Positions 15,890 to 24,507 of a stretch of 64,000 nt of DNA are shown piece after piece; the stretch's first letter is position 1; each line of letters begins with the position of its first letter. The notes under the pieces were generated by a model. The model made no database searches, had not been told where the DNA came from, and saw only the letters and a list, made by a program, of their open reading frames with translations. A program made the position numbers and the translations under genes. Source of the stretch: Paenibacillus sp. MMS20-IR301 (GTDB lineage Bacteria > Bacillota > Bacilli > Paenibacillales > Paenibacillaceae). The stretch spans positions 2,542,001-2,606,000 of the forward strand of contig NZ_CP135275.1 in NCBI RefSeq assembly GCF_032302195.1, written 5' to 3'.

Positions 15890-18325
15890 ATGAAATTCGG
15901 AAATTTTGACGACACTCGCAAAGAGTATGTAATCAATACCCCAAAAACACCTTACCCTTGGATTAACTACCTCGGGAACGAGCAATTTTTCGGCCTGATC
16001 TCTAATACTGCCGGCGGCTACACCTTCTACCGTGATGCACGCATGAGAAGACTTACCCGTTACCGGTATAACAATATTCCGCTGGATACAGGCGGACGTT
16101 ACTACTATCTGTATGATGACGGCGATTTCTGGACTCCGGGCTGGATGCCGGTGAAACGTGATCTGGACTTCTACGAATGCCGCCACGGTTTGGGCTACAC
16201 TTCCATTACCGGCGAGCGTAACGGAATTTCCGTGAATCAGCTTGCTTTTGTACCGATGGGCCACAATGCCGAAGTACACCGTCTGGTTGTTAAAAACACT
16301 GGCACTGCGAAAAAAACCGTTAAGCTGTTCTCTTTTGCTGAATTCTGTCTGTGGAACGCCAACGATGATATGACCAACTTCCAGCGTAACCTCAGCACCG
16401 GTGAAGTTGAAGTGAAGGATTCTGTAATCTATCACAAGACGGAATACCGTGAGCGCAGAAACCACTACGCATTCTACTCTGTAAATAAAGAAATCGCCGG
16501 CTTTGATACCGACCGCGAGTCCTTCGTAGGGATGTACAACGGTCTTGATGCTCCGCAGGCAGTGGCTGCCGGCCAAGCTACAAATTCCGTAGCCAGCGGC
16601 TGGTCGCCAATCGGCTCCCACGCGCTTGAAATCACCCTGGAACCGGGTGAAGAGCAAAGCTTCATCTTCGTACTGGGCTACATTGAGAACCCTGAGGACG
16701 AGAAATGGGAAGCACTGAATGTCATCAACAAAAAGCCTGCACAGGCTGTAATCGATCAATTCGCTACAGATGCCCAGGTGGATGCAGCCCTGGCTGTACT
16801 TGCCGCACACTGGGATAACCTGTTGTCCAAATATCAGATCCAGAGCGGTGACGACAAGCTGAACCGGATGGTTAACATCTGGAATCCGTACCAGTGTATG
16901 GTTACCTTCAACATGTCCCGTTCGGCTTCCTACTTCGAGTCCGGCATCGGCCGCGGTATGGGCTTCCGTGACTCCAACCAGGACTTGCTCGGCTTCGTTC
17001 ACCAGATTCCTGAGCGTGCCAGAGAGCGTATTCTTGATATCGCCGCTACCCAGTTCCCTGACGGCAGTGCCTATCACCAGTACCAGCCGCTGACCAAAAA
17101 AGGCAACAACGAAGTCGGCTCCGGCTTCAACGATGATCCGCTCTGGCTGATCTCCGGTACTGCTGCTTACATTAAGGAAACCGGCGACTATTCGATCCTC
17201 GACGAGCAGGTTCCGTTCGACAGCAATCCGGACAACACCGCTACCCTGTTCGAGCATCTGAAGCGCTCCTTCGAGCATGTAACGAATAATCTCGGACCTC
17301 ACGGCCTGCCGCTGATCGGACGCGCGGACTGGAATGACTGTCTGAACCTGAACTGCTTCTCCACTGAGCCGGGCGAATCGTTCCAGACCACTGAGAATAT
17401 CGCTGGCGGCGTAGCCGAATCCGTGTTCATCGCCGGACTGTTCGTCTTCGTCGGACCGGACTATGCGGAAATCTGCCGCATGCGCGGCCTTACTGATGTC
17501 GCTGCAGATGCGGTTGCCAAAATCGAGAACATGAGTGCCATCACCCTGTCCCACGGCTTCGACGGCGACTGGTTCCTGCGCGCTTATGACCACTACGGCG
17601 ACAAGATCGGCAGCAAGGAGAACGAAGAAGGCCAGATCTTCATCGAGCCGCAGGGCATGTGCGTAATGGCCGGTATCGGTGTGGAGAACGGTGAAGCTGC
17701 CAGAGCGCTGACTTCGGTTCAGGAACGTCTGGATACGGACTACGGTATCGTATTGCAGCAGCCTCCTTACTCCAAGTACTATCTGAATCTGGGTGAAATT
17801 TCTACGTACCCTCCGGGCTACAAAGAAAATGCCGGTATCTTCTGCCACAACAACCCGTGGATCATGATCGCTGAAACAGTCCTTGGACACGGCGACAGAG
17901 CCTTCGAAATTTACAAAAAAATCGCTCCGGCTTACCTGGAGGATATCAGCGAAGTGCACCGCATGGAGCCTTACGTATACTCGCAGATGATCGCCGGTAA
18001 AGATGCTGTACGCCACGGCGAAGCGAAGAATTCCTGGCTGACAGGTACTGCAGCATGGAACTATGTAGCGATTACACAGTCCATTCTCGGTATCCAGGCC
18101 GACTTCGCCGGTCTGAAGGTAGATCCTTGTATCCCTGCAGAGTGGAACGGCTTCGAGATTACCCGCGTCTTCCGCGGAGACACTTATGTGATCTCGATCC
18201 AGAACCCGAACCATGTGTCCAAAGGCGTAGCCAGCCTGACCCTTGACGGCGCTGCGGTTGAAGGCAACATTATCGCTCCTGCGGGCGATGGTGCAGTGCA
18301 TCAGGTAGTTGTAGTATTGGGCTAA
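15890..18325 (+). CDS. Cellobiose phosphorylase (GH94)
   Basis: It splits cellobiose with phosphate into glucose 1-phosphate and glucose in the cytoplasm, saving one ATP. The 811-residue length equals that of the Clostridium thermocellum enzyme, and long stretches are nearly identical to it as I recall ([52 protein letters not shown]). Asp483 in RADWND is the expected general acid. ATG 15890 follows GAAAGGAG; the frame open to 15794 crosses the terminator and operator and is not coding. Control by the LacI repressor encoded upstream is supported by the shared operator. The cellobiose transporter is not obviously in this window, unless it is the adjacent ABC system. Confidence 0.97.
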   Translation: MKFGNFDDTRKEYVINTPKTPYPWINYLGNEQFFGLISNTAGGYTFYRDARMRRLTRYRYNNIPLDTGGRYYYLYDDGDFWTPGWMPVKRDLDFYECRHGLGYTSITGERNGISVNQLAFVPMGHNAEVHRLVVKNTGTAKKTVKLFSFAEFCLWNANDDMTNFQRNLSTGEVEVKDSVIYHKTEYRERRNHYAFYSVNKEIAGFDTDRESFVGMYNGLDAPQAVAAGQATNSVASGWSPIGSHALEITLEPGEEQSFIFVLGYIENPEDEKWEALNVINKKPAQAVIDQFATDAQVDAALAVLAAHWDNLLSKYQIQSGDDKLNRMVNIWNPYQCMVTFNMSRSASYFESGIGRGMGFRDSNQDLLGFVHQIPERARERILDIAATQFPDGSAYHQYQPLTKKGNNEVGSGFNDDPLWLISGTAAYIKETGDYSILDEQVPFDSNPDNTATLFEHLKRSFEHVTNNLGPHGLPLIGRADWNDCLNLNCFSTEPGESFQTTENIAGGVAESVFIAGLFVFVGPDYAEICRMRGLTDVAADAVAKIENMSAITLSHGFDGDWFLRAYDHYGDKIGSKENEEGQIFIEPQGMCVMAGIGVENGEAARALTSVQERLDTDYGIVLQQPPYSKYYLNLGEISTYPPGYKENAGIFCHNNPWIMIAETVLGHGDRAFEIYKKIAPAYLEDISEVHRMEPYVYSQMIAGKDAVRHGEAKNSWLTGTAAWNYVAITQSILGIQADFAGLKVDPCIPAEWNGFEITRVFRGDTYVISIQNPNHVSKGVASLTLDGAAVEGNIIAPAGDGAVHQVVVVLG

Positions 18326-18340
18326 ATTCTTATTATATAA

Positions 18341-18383
18341 AAAGAACCCGGTTGTCCGCCTAGGCGGTGCAACCGGGTTCTTG
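18341..18383 (+). terminator. Terminator after cellobiose phosphorylase
   Basis: AAGAACCCGGTTG pairs with CAACCGGGTTCTT; the loop itself contains a small CCGCC/GGCGG hairpin. Confidence 0.9.
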
Positions 18384-18419
18384 CTTGTTGTTCGGAAAGC
18401 AACTTGTATACCACTCACG

Positions 18420-18540
18420 GGAGCCGTAACTGTACGAAATTAAATGACGTTTATCCACTTACTTGGCTCAGAGAGTCCAAAATCGCAAAATTAGGATACA
18501 TTTTTCCACTTATTCCCGCAGAGGGAGGTCGGCTTTAGCG
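18420..18540. repeat. Intergenic repeat-like element
   Basis: Gene-less sequence with phrases such as TTTATCCACTTA and TTTTTCCACTTATTCCCGC that also occur, diverged, near 56.2-56.3 kb. It has the look of a decayed dispersed intergenic element of Paenibacillus genomes; no coding frame is evident. Confidence 0.4.
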
Positions 18541-18569
18541 TTTTATATTGCGTTACTGATCGCAAAAGA

Positions 18570-20531
18570 TTATTCCGGAATCCAGACCTTCATCTCACCG
18601 CTTCCGCGGTTGCCCCACAGATAATAAGGGACTGCGGTTACCTTCACCGCTTCCAGCGGGGCCTTCTCCCTGCTGTACAATCCTCCGGTCCAGCCCCCTT
18701 GCGCTACCCGGAAGCCGGTACCCTCCACTACTACTGCACCGCCAAGGAGCGATTCATCATAGGTTTCGGTAAGTGTCCCTGCTTCATTCAAGGAAATGGA
18801 GCTTAGCGGCTCACTGTTATCGGCCGACTCCAGGCAATAGACCAGCGGGCCGCGCTGGATGGCTGTCTTCTGGGCATCGGCGCGCAGATTCGGATGGGCA
18901 TAGACACGGTAAGCCTCCATCGGCATCGATACCCTGATTACATCACCTGCGGACCACAGCCGGCGGATGACCGCATAGCCCTGTTCCTCGCTGACGGAGT
19001 CAGAGACAAGCCCGCCGTTCACAGTGATCTCCATTCCCCGGCTCCAGGAAGGAATCCGCAGGGCAATCCCGAATTCAGCTGCCTCTGCCGGGCTGACCTT
19101 CAGCGTTACCTCGCCCTTCCAAGGATACTGGCTCTCCTGGACCAGAGCAACCTCTGTACCGCCAAGTGTTACGTTCAGCTGGCTGCCGATATACAGATTG
19201 GTATGCAGCGTGTCGCCGTGAACGGTATAAATATACTGGTTCAGTGAGGTCAGCAGCCGGGCCACGTTCGGCGGGCAGCAGGCGCAGCCGAACCAGCCCT
19301 GGCGCTCTGACTTCACATGATGCTTGCCGGGATTACAGCTGCAGGCCTGCGGCCAGACTTCCAGCGGATTCACATAGAAGTAATGCTTGCCATCCTGCGC
19401 CATCGAGCCGATCACGTTGTTATAGAGCGCCCGCTCCATCACATCGGCATACTTGGCGTCAGGAACCAGCTCCAGCATCCGCTTCGCGAAGAAGATCAGG
19501 CCGATCGAGGCGCAGGTCTCCGCGTACACCGTATCATTAGGCAGATCATAATCGAAAGTGAAGGCTTCCCCATGATGTGTCGAGCCAATTCCTCCGGTAA
19601 TATACATCTGCTTCTCAGTCGTGTTCTTCCACAGCCGTTCGCAGGCTTCGCGCAGTCCAGCATCTCCGGTAAGGAGCGCAAGATCAGCCATAGCGGTGTA
19701 CATATATACGGCGCGGACGGAATGGCCGAGGGCCACACTCTGCTCACGGACCGGAATATGAGCCTGATTATAGCCGGGATCTATACTGTCAGTAGCCGTA
19801 CCGGTCCAGTGTGTGACCCGCCCTCTCTGTTCCCATTCCTGTACCAGGAAATTCGGCTCCTGGCCGCGCTGGTCAATGAAGAAGCTGCTGAGCTTCAAAT
19901 ATCTCTCTTCACCGGTCAGCCGGTACAGCTTCACAAGGGCCAGCTCAATTTCCTGATGGCCGTCATAGCCCTTCAGCTTGCCCTCCTCCGGTCCAAAGAC
20001 AGTTTCAATATGGTCTACGAACCGGCACACAATGCCAAGCAGCTTGTCTTTGCCCGTGGCTTCATAATAAGCCACTGCCGCTTCAATGAAATGTCCTGCA
20101 CAATACAGCTCGTGGCAGTCCATCAGGTTCGTCCAGCGTTTGCCCGGCTCCTTGAGTGTGAAGTAAGTATTCAGGTATCCGTCTTCATACTGTGCTTCCC
20201 CGACCAGATCGATCATCTCATCCGCCTGGCGCTCCAGCTCAGGATCACGTTTGATGCTGAGTGAATAACCCACAGCCTCCAGCCATTTGGCTACATCACT
20301 GTCCTGGAATACCCAGCCCTTGAACTCGCCTTCCCTCCTGCCGGCAGCAATTTCAAAATTGGCGATGGCATGGCTTGGCTCCGCCTCCGGCACCCGGTCA
20401 TGCAGGGCCTCATATTGATAAGGAATAACTGTATCCTGAACCAGCCGGATATAGCGTCCCCAGAAATCATCCTGAACGGTTACCTTCTGTCCGGCGGCAG
20501 CGGCTTGCTGCTGGTCTGCTGTTTTACTCAT
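18570..20531 (-). CDS. Beta-L-arabinofuranosidase (GH127)
   Basis: A cytoplasmic zinc-dependent glycosidase that removes beta-L-arabinofuranose from arabino-oligosaccharides such as those of hydroxyproline-rich plant proteins. It is a helical barrel followed by beta domains. With the start at ATG 20531 (AGGAG upstream), Glu322 (HHGEAF), Glu338 and Cys340 (YAETC) and the CACCPPN motif (Cys418/Cys419) fall almost exactly at the positions of the acid/base, zinc ligands and Cys nucleophile of Bifidobacterium HypBA1. All catalytic residues are therefore present. It is divergent from an AraC regulator that is its likely activator. Confidence 0.95.
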   Translation of the reverse strand: MSKTADQQQAAAAGQKVTVQDDFWGRYIRLVQDTVIPYQYEALHDRVPEAEPSHAIANFEIAAGRREGEFKGWVFQDSDVAKWLEAVGYSLSIKRDPELERQADEMIDLVGEAQYEDGYLNTYFTLKEPGKRWTNLMDCHELYCAGHFIEAAVAYYEATGKDKLLGIVCRFVDHIETVFGPEEGKLKGYDGHQEIELALVKLYRLTGEERYLKLSSFFIDQRGQEPNFLVQEWEQRGRVTHWTGTATDSIDPGYNQAHIPVREQSVALGHSVRAVYMYTAMADLALLTGDAGLREACERLWKNTTEKQMYITGGIGSTHHGEAFTFDYDLPNDTVYAETCASIGLIFFAKRMLELVPDAKYADVMERALYNNVIGSMAQDGKHYFYVNPLEVWPQACSCNPGKHHVKSERQGWFGCACCPPNVARLLTSLNQYIYTVHGDTLHTNLYIGSQLNVTLGGTEVALVQESQYPWKGEVTLKVSPAEAAEFGIALRIPSWSRGMEITVNGGLVSDSVSEEQGYAVIRRLWSAGDVIRVSMPMEAYRVYAHPNLRADAQKTAIQRGPLVYCLESADNSEPLSSISLNEAGTLTETYDESLLGGAVVVEGTGFRVAQGGWTGGLYSREKAPLEAVKVTAVPYYLWGNRGSGEMKVWIPE

Positions 20532-20572
20532 TTTCACTTCTCCTCTTCTGTATATCTCCCTCGCTATTTGCA

Positions 20573-20578
20573 ATTATA
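20573..20578 (-). promoter_or_regulatory. -10 box for the GH127 gene
   Basis: Read leftward this is a perfect TATAAT, 42 bases before the GH127 start. The -35 region is poor (TGTTTT at 17-base spacing), as expected for an activator-dependent promoter. An AAAAACAGA/TCTGTTTTT inverted repeat (about 20594-20625) lies just upstream and could be the AraC-type binding region. Confidence 0.5.
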
Positions 20579-20673
20579 GACGGTAAAATAAATAAAAAAC
20601 AGAATCATACACAACTCTGTTTTTGTACTATTTCACACTTGAGTTGTTAATCCGCGAAAGGAGCTGAACTGCC

Positions 20674-21540
20674 ATGAATCCCACCTACATTCATCTGGCT
20701 GCGCCGCCTTTCCCTTATTTTCTGGAATGCGGGCATACCGTCTATGCACCCGGCGACCAGCATCCGAACCGCAGCCGTATGGGCAAATTCGATCTGATTC
20801 TGGTCGAGCAGGGCTGTCTGTTCATCGGCGAAGAGGATAAGGAATGGGCTGTTACCTCCGGACATGCCCTCCTCCTGCTTCCGGACCGCTATCATTATTC
20901 AGTCAAGCCCTGTGAGGAGGAAACCTCCTTCACATGGGTGCATTTTCACACGGTCAGCGAATGGCTCGAAGCTGAAGGCGAACCTGTCTACGCCAGCCGG
21001 GATGAGCACTTCAGGCATTTCCTCACCTACCCTTATACCATCCGTATTCCCCAGCTTGGCCCGCTGCCGGGCCCCTTTGCCCGGAGCGGGCAAGCAGAGC
21101 AGCTGCTGCAGCTTAGCCTGGGCCGGAGATCCAGCGCCGTCTGGCAGCAGCAGCGTATCTTCGAGGAGATGCTGCGGATGATGGATATGGCCCAGCAGGA
21201 TGCTGCGGGCAGCCAGGCTGCGGAGATCGCGGAGCAGACCGAGGCCTATTTACGCAATCACTATGCAGAACCCCTGACGAACACTGCACTCGCAGATGCC
21301 CTGCATTTTCATTACAATTATCTGGCCCGCTGCATGAAGCGCGTCTATGGTCTGACCCCTATGGAATATCTGACCGACTACCGGCTGGATCAGGCTAAGC
21401 TGCTGTTACTTAAGACGGAAATTCCGATAGCGGCGATAGCTGAACGTACAGGCTTCGAGAGCACCGCTTATTTCTCCAGGCGGTTCAGCACTAAGGTGGG
21501 CATCTCCCCGCTGCGCTTCCGCAAGCGTTACTCCAGATAA
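20674..21540 (+). CDS. AraC-family transcriptional regulator
   Basis: An N-terminal cupin-like sugar-sensing domain (about residues 1-150, with GCLFIGEEDKEW and VTSGHALLLLP) is joined to a C-terminal double helix-turn-helix (LADALHFHYNYLARCMKRVY, then IAERTGFESTAYFSRRFS). ATG 20674 follows AAAGGAG. It is transcribed divergently from the GH127 gene and should control it in response to an arabinose-containing sugar. Confidence 0.93.
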   Translation: MNPTYIHLAAPPFPYFLECGHTVYAPGDQHPNRSRMGKFDLILVEQGCLFIGEEDKEWAVTSGHALLLLPDRYHYSVKPCEEETSFTWVHFHTVSEWLEAEGEPVYASRDEHFRHFLTYPYTIRIPQLGPLPGPFARSGQAEQLLQLSLGRRSSAVWQQQRIFEEMLRMMDMAQQDAAGSQAAEIAEQTEAYLRNHYAEPLTNTALADALHFHYNYLARCMKRVYGLTPMEYLTDYRLDQAKLLLLKTEIPIAAIAERTGFESTAYFSRRFSTKVGISPLRFRKRYSR

Positions 21541-21577
21541 TAACCGCCGGCCAGTAACGATTCTGCAGAAGCTCCAG

Positions 21578-21793
21578 CTACTCGCACCGGAGTCTGACCC
21601 GGAATTCATACAGCTCCCGGCTGTAGGAAAGACCCCGGATGCGTACTGCATTCGGGGTATACGCGCGAATAGGCCCGCCTAATCCGGCGAGCTCTTCATC
21701 CGCAGCCTTCACCGCGATTCTGACTTCTATTTCCGAAAGTGCGGCAGCCAGCAGCTCGATATCGCTTTGCAGCACTTTATATATGAAATCCAT
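21578..21793 (-). CDS. Small hypothetical protein (71 aa)
   Basis: The start has an excellent AGGAGAG ribosome binding site. The product alternates short helices and strands, with no membrane segment or signal peptide, and could be a small ferredoxin-like or DUF-type fold. I do not recognise it. It converges on the AraC gene, leaving 37 bases between the stops. Confidence 0.6.
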   Translation of the reverse strand: MDFIYKVLQSDIELLAAALSEIEVRIAVKAADEELAGLGGPIRAYTPNAVRIRGLSYSRELYEFRVRLRCE

Positions 21794-21932
21794 GCTACTC
21801 TCTCCTGCAACTGTAGTTCAACCGTGGGTACCCGCTGAAATCCTGCGGACGCAGGATTTTTTGAATATCAGCTATTTTTTACCAATCGGATGCATATGAT
21901 TAAGACATGCCCTTAGTCTGGAGATGTTGAAT

Positions 21933-22514
21933 ATGCGCCCATTTCAGAAGTATGTCATTATTCTGCTGTCCAGCCTGCTGATTGCAGCGGGAACCAACTT
22001 CTTTCTTGTACCTTATAAAATTCTTGATGGGGGTATTATCGGCATCGCTCTCATCATTAATTATATCTCCGGCATAAAAATCGGACTGGCTATTGTGGTC
22101 TGCAGTGTCCCGGTCTTTCTTCTGGCCTGGTTCCGGGAGCGTGAGATCTTCTATAACAGTATCGCCGGACTGCTGGCCTCCTCATTCCTGATTGAACTGC
22201 TGGGACCGCTGCAATACCACTTTCTGTATTATATTGAACTGGGGTCAGTTTCCAGTGCTATCATCGGCGGCTTCCTGATGGGCAGCGGCCTTGGGCTGAT
22301 GCTGCGGTTCAAAGCCAGCACCGGCGGAACCGATCTGCTGGCTAAGTTCATGAGGCGTTATATTCCGCTTAATGTAGGGGTGCTGATCTTCCTCTCGGAT
22401 GCGGTTATTATCGGCGCGGGCGGCCTGCTCATATCCAAGGAGACGTTCTTCCATTCCATTCTGACCATAGCCGCAGGAGGCGTTGCCACAGGCTTATGCA
22501 CCCTGGAGCAATAA
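21933..22514 (+). CDS. YitT-family membrane protein, short form
   Basis: Five membrane helices with the family motifs KYVIILLSSLLIAAGTNFF and ILDGGIIGIA. Typical YitT proteins have about 280 residues including a C-terminal DUF2179 domain; this one stops at 193 residues, right after the membrane part, without a frameshift that I can see. The start is ATG 21933 with GGAG 9 bases upstream. The substrate of the family is not established. Confidence 0.85.
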   Translation: MRPFQKYVIILLSSLLIAAGTNFFLVPYKILDGGIIGIALIINYISGIKIGLAIVVCSVPVFLLAWFREREIFYNSIAGLLASSFLIELLGPLQYHFLYYIELGSVSSAIIGGFLMGSGLGLMLRFKASTGGTDLLAKFMRRYIPLNVGVLIFLSDAVIIGAGGLLISKETFFHSILTIAAGGVATGLCTLEQ

Positions 22515-22616
22515 CTAAATTTCAACGCCGGCAAAATTCTTTCGAATAAAGGTTGATATTTTCATACATTGCGGCGACAATCGGATATATAACATTCCCG
22601 GGGAGGATCGACGAAG

Positions 22617-23384
22617 TTGGATAGCACAAGCAATAACAGCAATACCTCTGCGTATGACATCACGGACCTGTGCCTGCTGGCCGGCAAAATCATGCTGCAA
22701 AGCGGCGCCGAAACTTACCGCGTAGAGGATACCATGAGCCGGATGGCCGCAGCGCTCGGCTTCCCTGGGGCGCATAGCTACGTCACACCGACGGTCATTA
22801 TGTTCACCACCAGCCGGACTGAGCCGGTGAAGCTGTTTCGGATCGCCGAGCGGACCACCGACCTGCAGAAGGTGTCGGAGGTTAACGATATCTCCCGGCG
22901 GCTGAGCGAACGCCAGCTTACTGCCGCTGAAGCCCGTGAGCGCCTGGGGGCCGTCGATGATGCAGCGCATGCCTATCCAGTATGGCTGCAGATTATCGCC
23001 GCCGCGCTCACCGGAGCCTGCTTCACCGTAATGTTCAAGGGAAGCCTGTGGGATGCCCTGCCGGCACTCCCCATCTCAGGACTCGGCTTTGCTGCCGTCA
23101 CTTATTTGCACCGCCTGGTGCAGATCCGCTTCTTCGCAGAGTTCACTGCGTCCTTTCTCATCGGGCTGCTGGCCTTCTTCTCAGTTAGGCTTGGCATTGG
23201 ACAGGAGATGGACAAGATTATTATCGGCTGCGTGATGCCGCTCGTGCCGGGTCTGCTCATTACGAATGCTGTCCGCGACTTAATGGCCGGACATCTCGTT
23301 TCCGGACTGTCCAAGGGGGCGGATGCTTTCCTGACCGCCTTTGCCATAGGCACCGGCATCGGGCTTGTACTGTCACTGTTCTAA
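22617..23384 (+). CDS. Threonine/serine exporter, YjjP-type subunit
   Basis: The N-terminal half (CLLAGKIMLQSGAETYRVED, GAHSYVTPTVIMFT) is the DUF1212 domain of the ThrE family; the C-terminal half has about five membrane helices. Together with the YjjB-type gene 28 bases downstream it forms a two-part exporter for small amino or organic acids. The start is TTG 22617 with GGGGAGG upstream. Confidence 0.9.
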   Translation: MDSTSNNSNTSAYDITDLCLLAGKIMLQSGAETYRVEDTMSRMAAALGFPGAHSYVTPTVIMFTTSRTEPVKLFRIAERTTDLQKVSEVNDISRRLSERQLTAAEARERLGAVDDAAHAYPVWLQIIAAALTGACFTVMFKGSLWDALPALPISGLGFAAVTYLHRLVQIRFFAEFTASFLIGLLAFFSVRLGIGQEMDKIIIGCVMPLVPGLLITNAVRDLMAGHLVSGLSKGADAFLTAFAIGTGIGLVLSLF

Positions 23385-23412
23385 TCACCTAAGTGAAAGA
23401 GGTTAGCCCTTC

Positions 23413-23835
23413 ATGATTTTGCAACTTATAACGAGCTTCATCGCTGCTGCCGCCTTCTGCGTCCTGTTCAATGCGCCGGTACGCGCGCTGGTACAATGCG
23501 GATTCGCCGGTATGATCGGCTGGATGCTGTATCTGCAGCTGGATGAACGCTGGGATACCGTCATTGCCACCTTCGGGGCTACTGTAATTGTTGGCGTGAT
23601 CAGCCAGTTTTTTGCCCGATCCTTTAAGATGCCGGTTATTATCTTCAGCGTCGGCGGGATTATCCCGCTTGTTCCGGGCGGCCTTGCTTATGATGCCATG
23701 CGCAAATTCGTGGAGAATGATAATAACCACGGAATTCAGTTTGCTGTGCAGGCACTGCTCCTCTCCGGAGCCATCGCTGCCGGACTGGTACTCAGCGAGG
23801 TGCTCGGGCAGATGTTCCGCCGGAAAAGCGTATAG
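23413..23835 (+). CDS. Threonine/serine exporter, YjjB-type subunit
   Basis: A 140-residue protein with four or five membrane helices and the family phrase GGIIPLVPGGLAYDAMR. It corresponds to the C-terminal half of ThrE and should form the pore with the YjjP-type protein encoded just upstream in the same operon. Confidence 0.9.
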   Translation: MILQLITSFIAAAAFCVLFNAPVRALVQCGFAGMIGWMLYLQLDERWDTVIATFGATVIVGVISQFFARSFKMPVIIFSVGGIIPLVPGGLAYDAMRKFVENDNNHGIQFAVQALLLSGAIAAGLVLSEVLGQMFRRKSV

Positions 23836-23848
23836 CACCACAATACAA

Positions 23849-23867
23849 CCCCGCAAAGCGGGGCTTT
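23849..23867 (+). terminator. Terminator after the exporter operon
   Basis: CCCCGC pairs with GCGGGG over an AAA loop and is followed by CTTT. Confidence 0.65.
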
Positions 23868-23924
23868 GGTGCTGATGATTACTCAGGTACTTTGCGGGAC
23901 CCCGAAACACATTCTTATCCCGCA

Positions 23925-23974
23925 AATAAGCCCGCTTGCCGGCAAGGAGCATTCCTTGCGGCAGCGGGCTTATT
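23925..23974. terminator. Bidirectional terminator or large inverted repeat
   Basis: AATAAGCCCGCT pairs with AGCGGGCTTATT, with inner TGCCGGCAAGG/CCTTGCGGCA arms, giving a stem of more than 20 pairs. It separates the rightward exporter genes from the leftward acetyltransferase gene. Confidence 0.85.
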
Positions 23975-23989
23975 CATGTTCGTTCAAAT

Positions 23990-24505
23990 CTAACTGCCGA
24001 TAATCTTCTGATAGCTGACAATGTCCAGCCAGCGGCCGAACTTGCGGCCGATCTCCTTGAATAAGGCGCTCTGCTCATAACCGTACTTCGTGAAGAGGCG
24101 GCGGCTGGGCTCATTGTCCGCACATACAGTGGCTACCAGCACATGGAATCCTAGCTCGGCTGCCCGCTCCTCAATGAATCGCAGACTCTTCCCTCCCAGT
24201 CCCTGTCCCCCGCTGCCGGGCTTCAGATAGATTGTAACCTCGCCTGAGGTATCATAAGCTTCCTTATTCTTGTGTTTGGTGATGAGCACATAACCCTGCA
24301 TCACTTCATCCGCCAGTATCACATAGGATTTAAACCGCGGATCCCCATGCAGCAGCGCCTGGGCCATCTGCGGCAGCGTTTGCGGCTCGGTATGAAACGA
24401 AACCGTTGTATTCAGTACATAATAGTTATAAATGTCGAGCACTTCCGGCAGATCTTCTTCAGTAATTTCGGTGAACCGCAGTCCGCCTGCCATGATTTTC
24501 CCCAT
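23990..24505 (-). CDS. GNAT acetyltransferase (PAT-like)
   Basis: A 171-residue N-acetyltransferase of the phosphinothricin-acetyltransferase-like branch: DIYNYYVLNTTVSFHTEP in the N-terminal part, and a CoA-binding region GSGGQGLGGKSLRF (Q/R-x-x-G-x-G/A type) at about residues 95-108. The acceptor is unknown. ATG 24505 follows GGGAGG and lies 2 bases after the antiporter stop, so it is co-translated with that gene. Confidence 0.9.
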   Translation of the reverse strand: MGKIMAGGLRFTEITEEDLPEVLDIYNYYVLNTTVSFHTEPQTLPQMAQALLHGDPRFKSYVILADEVMQGYVLITKHKNKEAYDTSGEVTIYLKPGSGGQGLGGKSLRFIEERAAELGFHVLVATVCADNEPSRRLFTKYGYEQSALFKEIGRKFGRWLDIVSYQKIIGS

Positions 24506-24507
24506 AA

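Noticed and set aside
15863..18418. An 851-codon open frame antisense to cellobiose phosphorylase
   Set aside because: The plus-strand protein is near identical in length and motifs to a characterised enzyme, so the antisense frame is a codon-bias shadow.
19317..20264. A 315-codon open frame antisense to the GH127 gene
   Set aside because: All catalytic residues of GH127 are on the minus strand; the plus frame has no start signal or motif.
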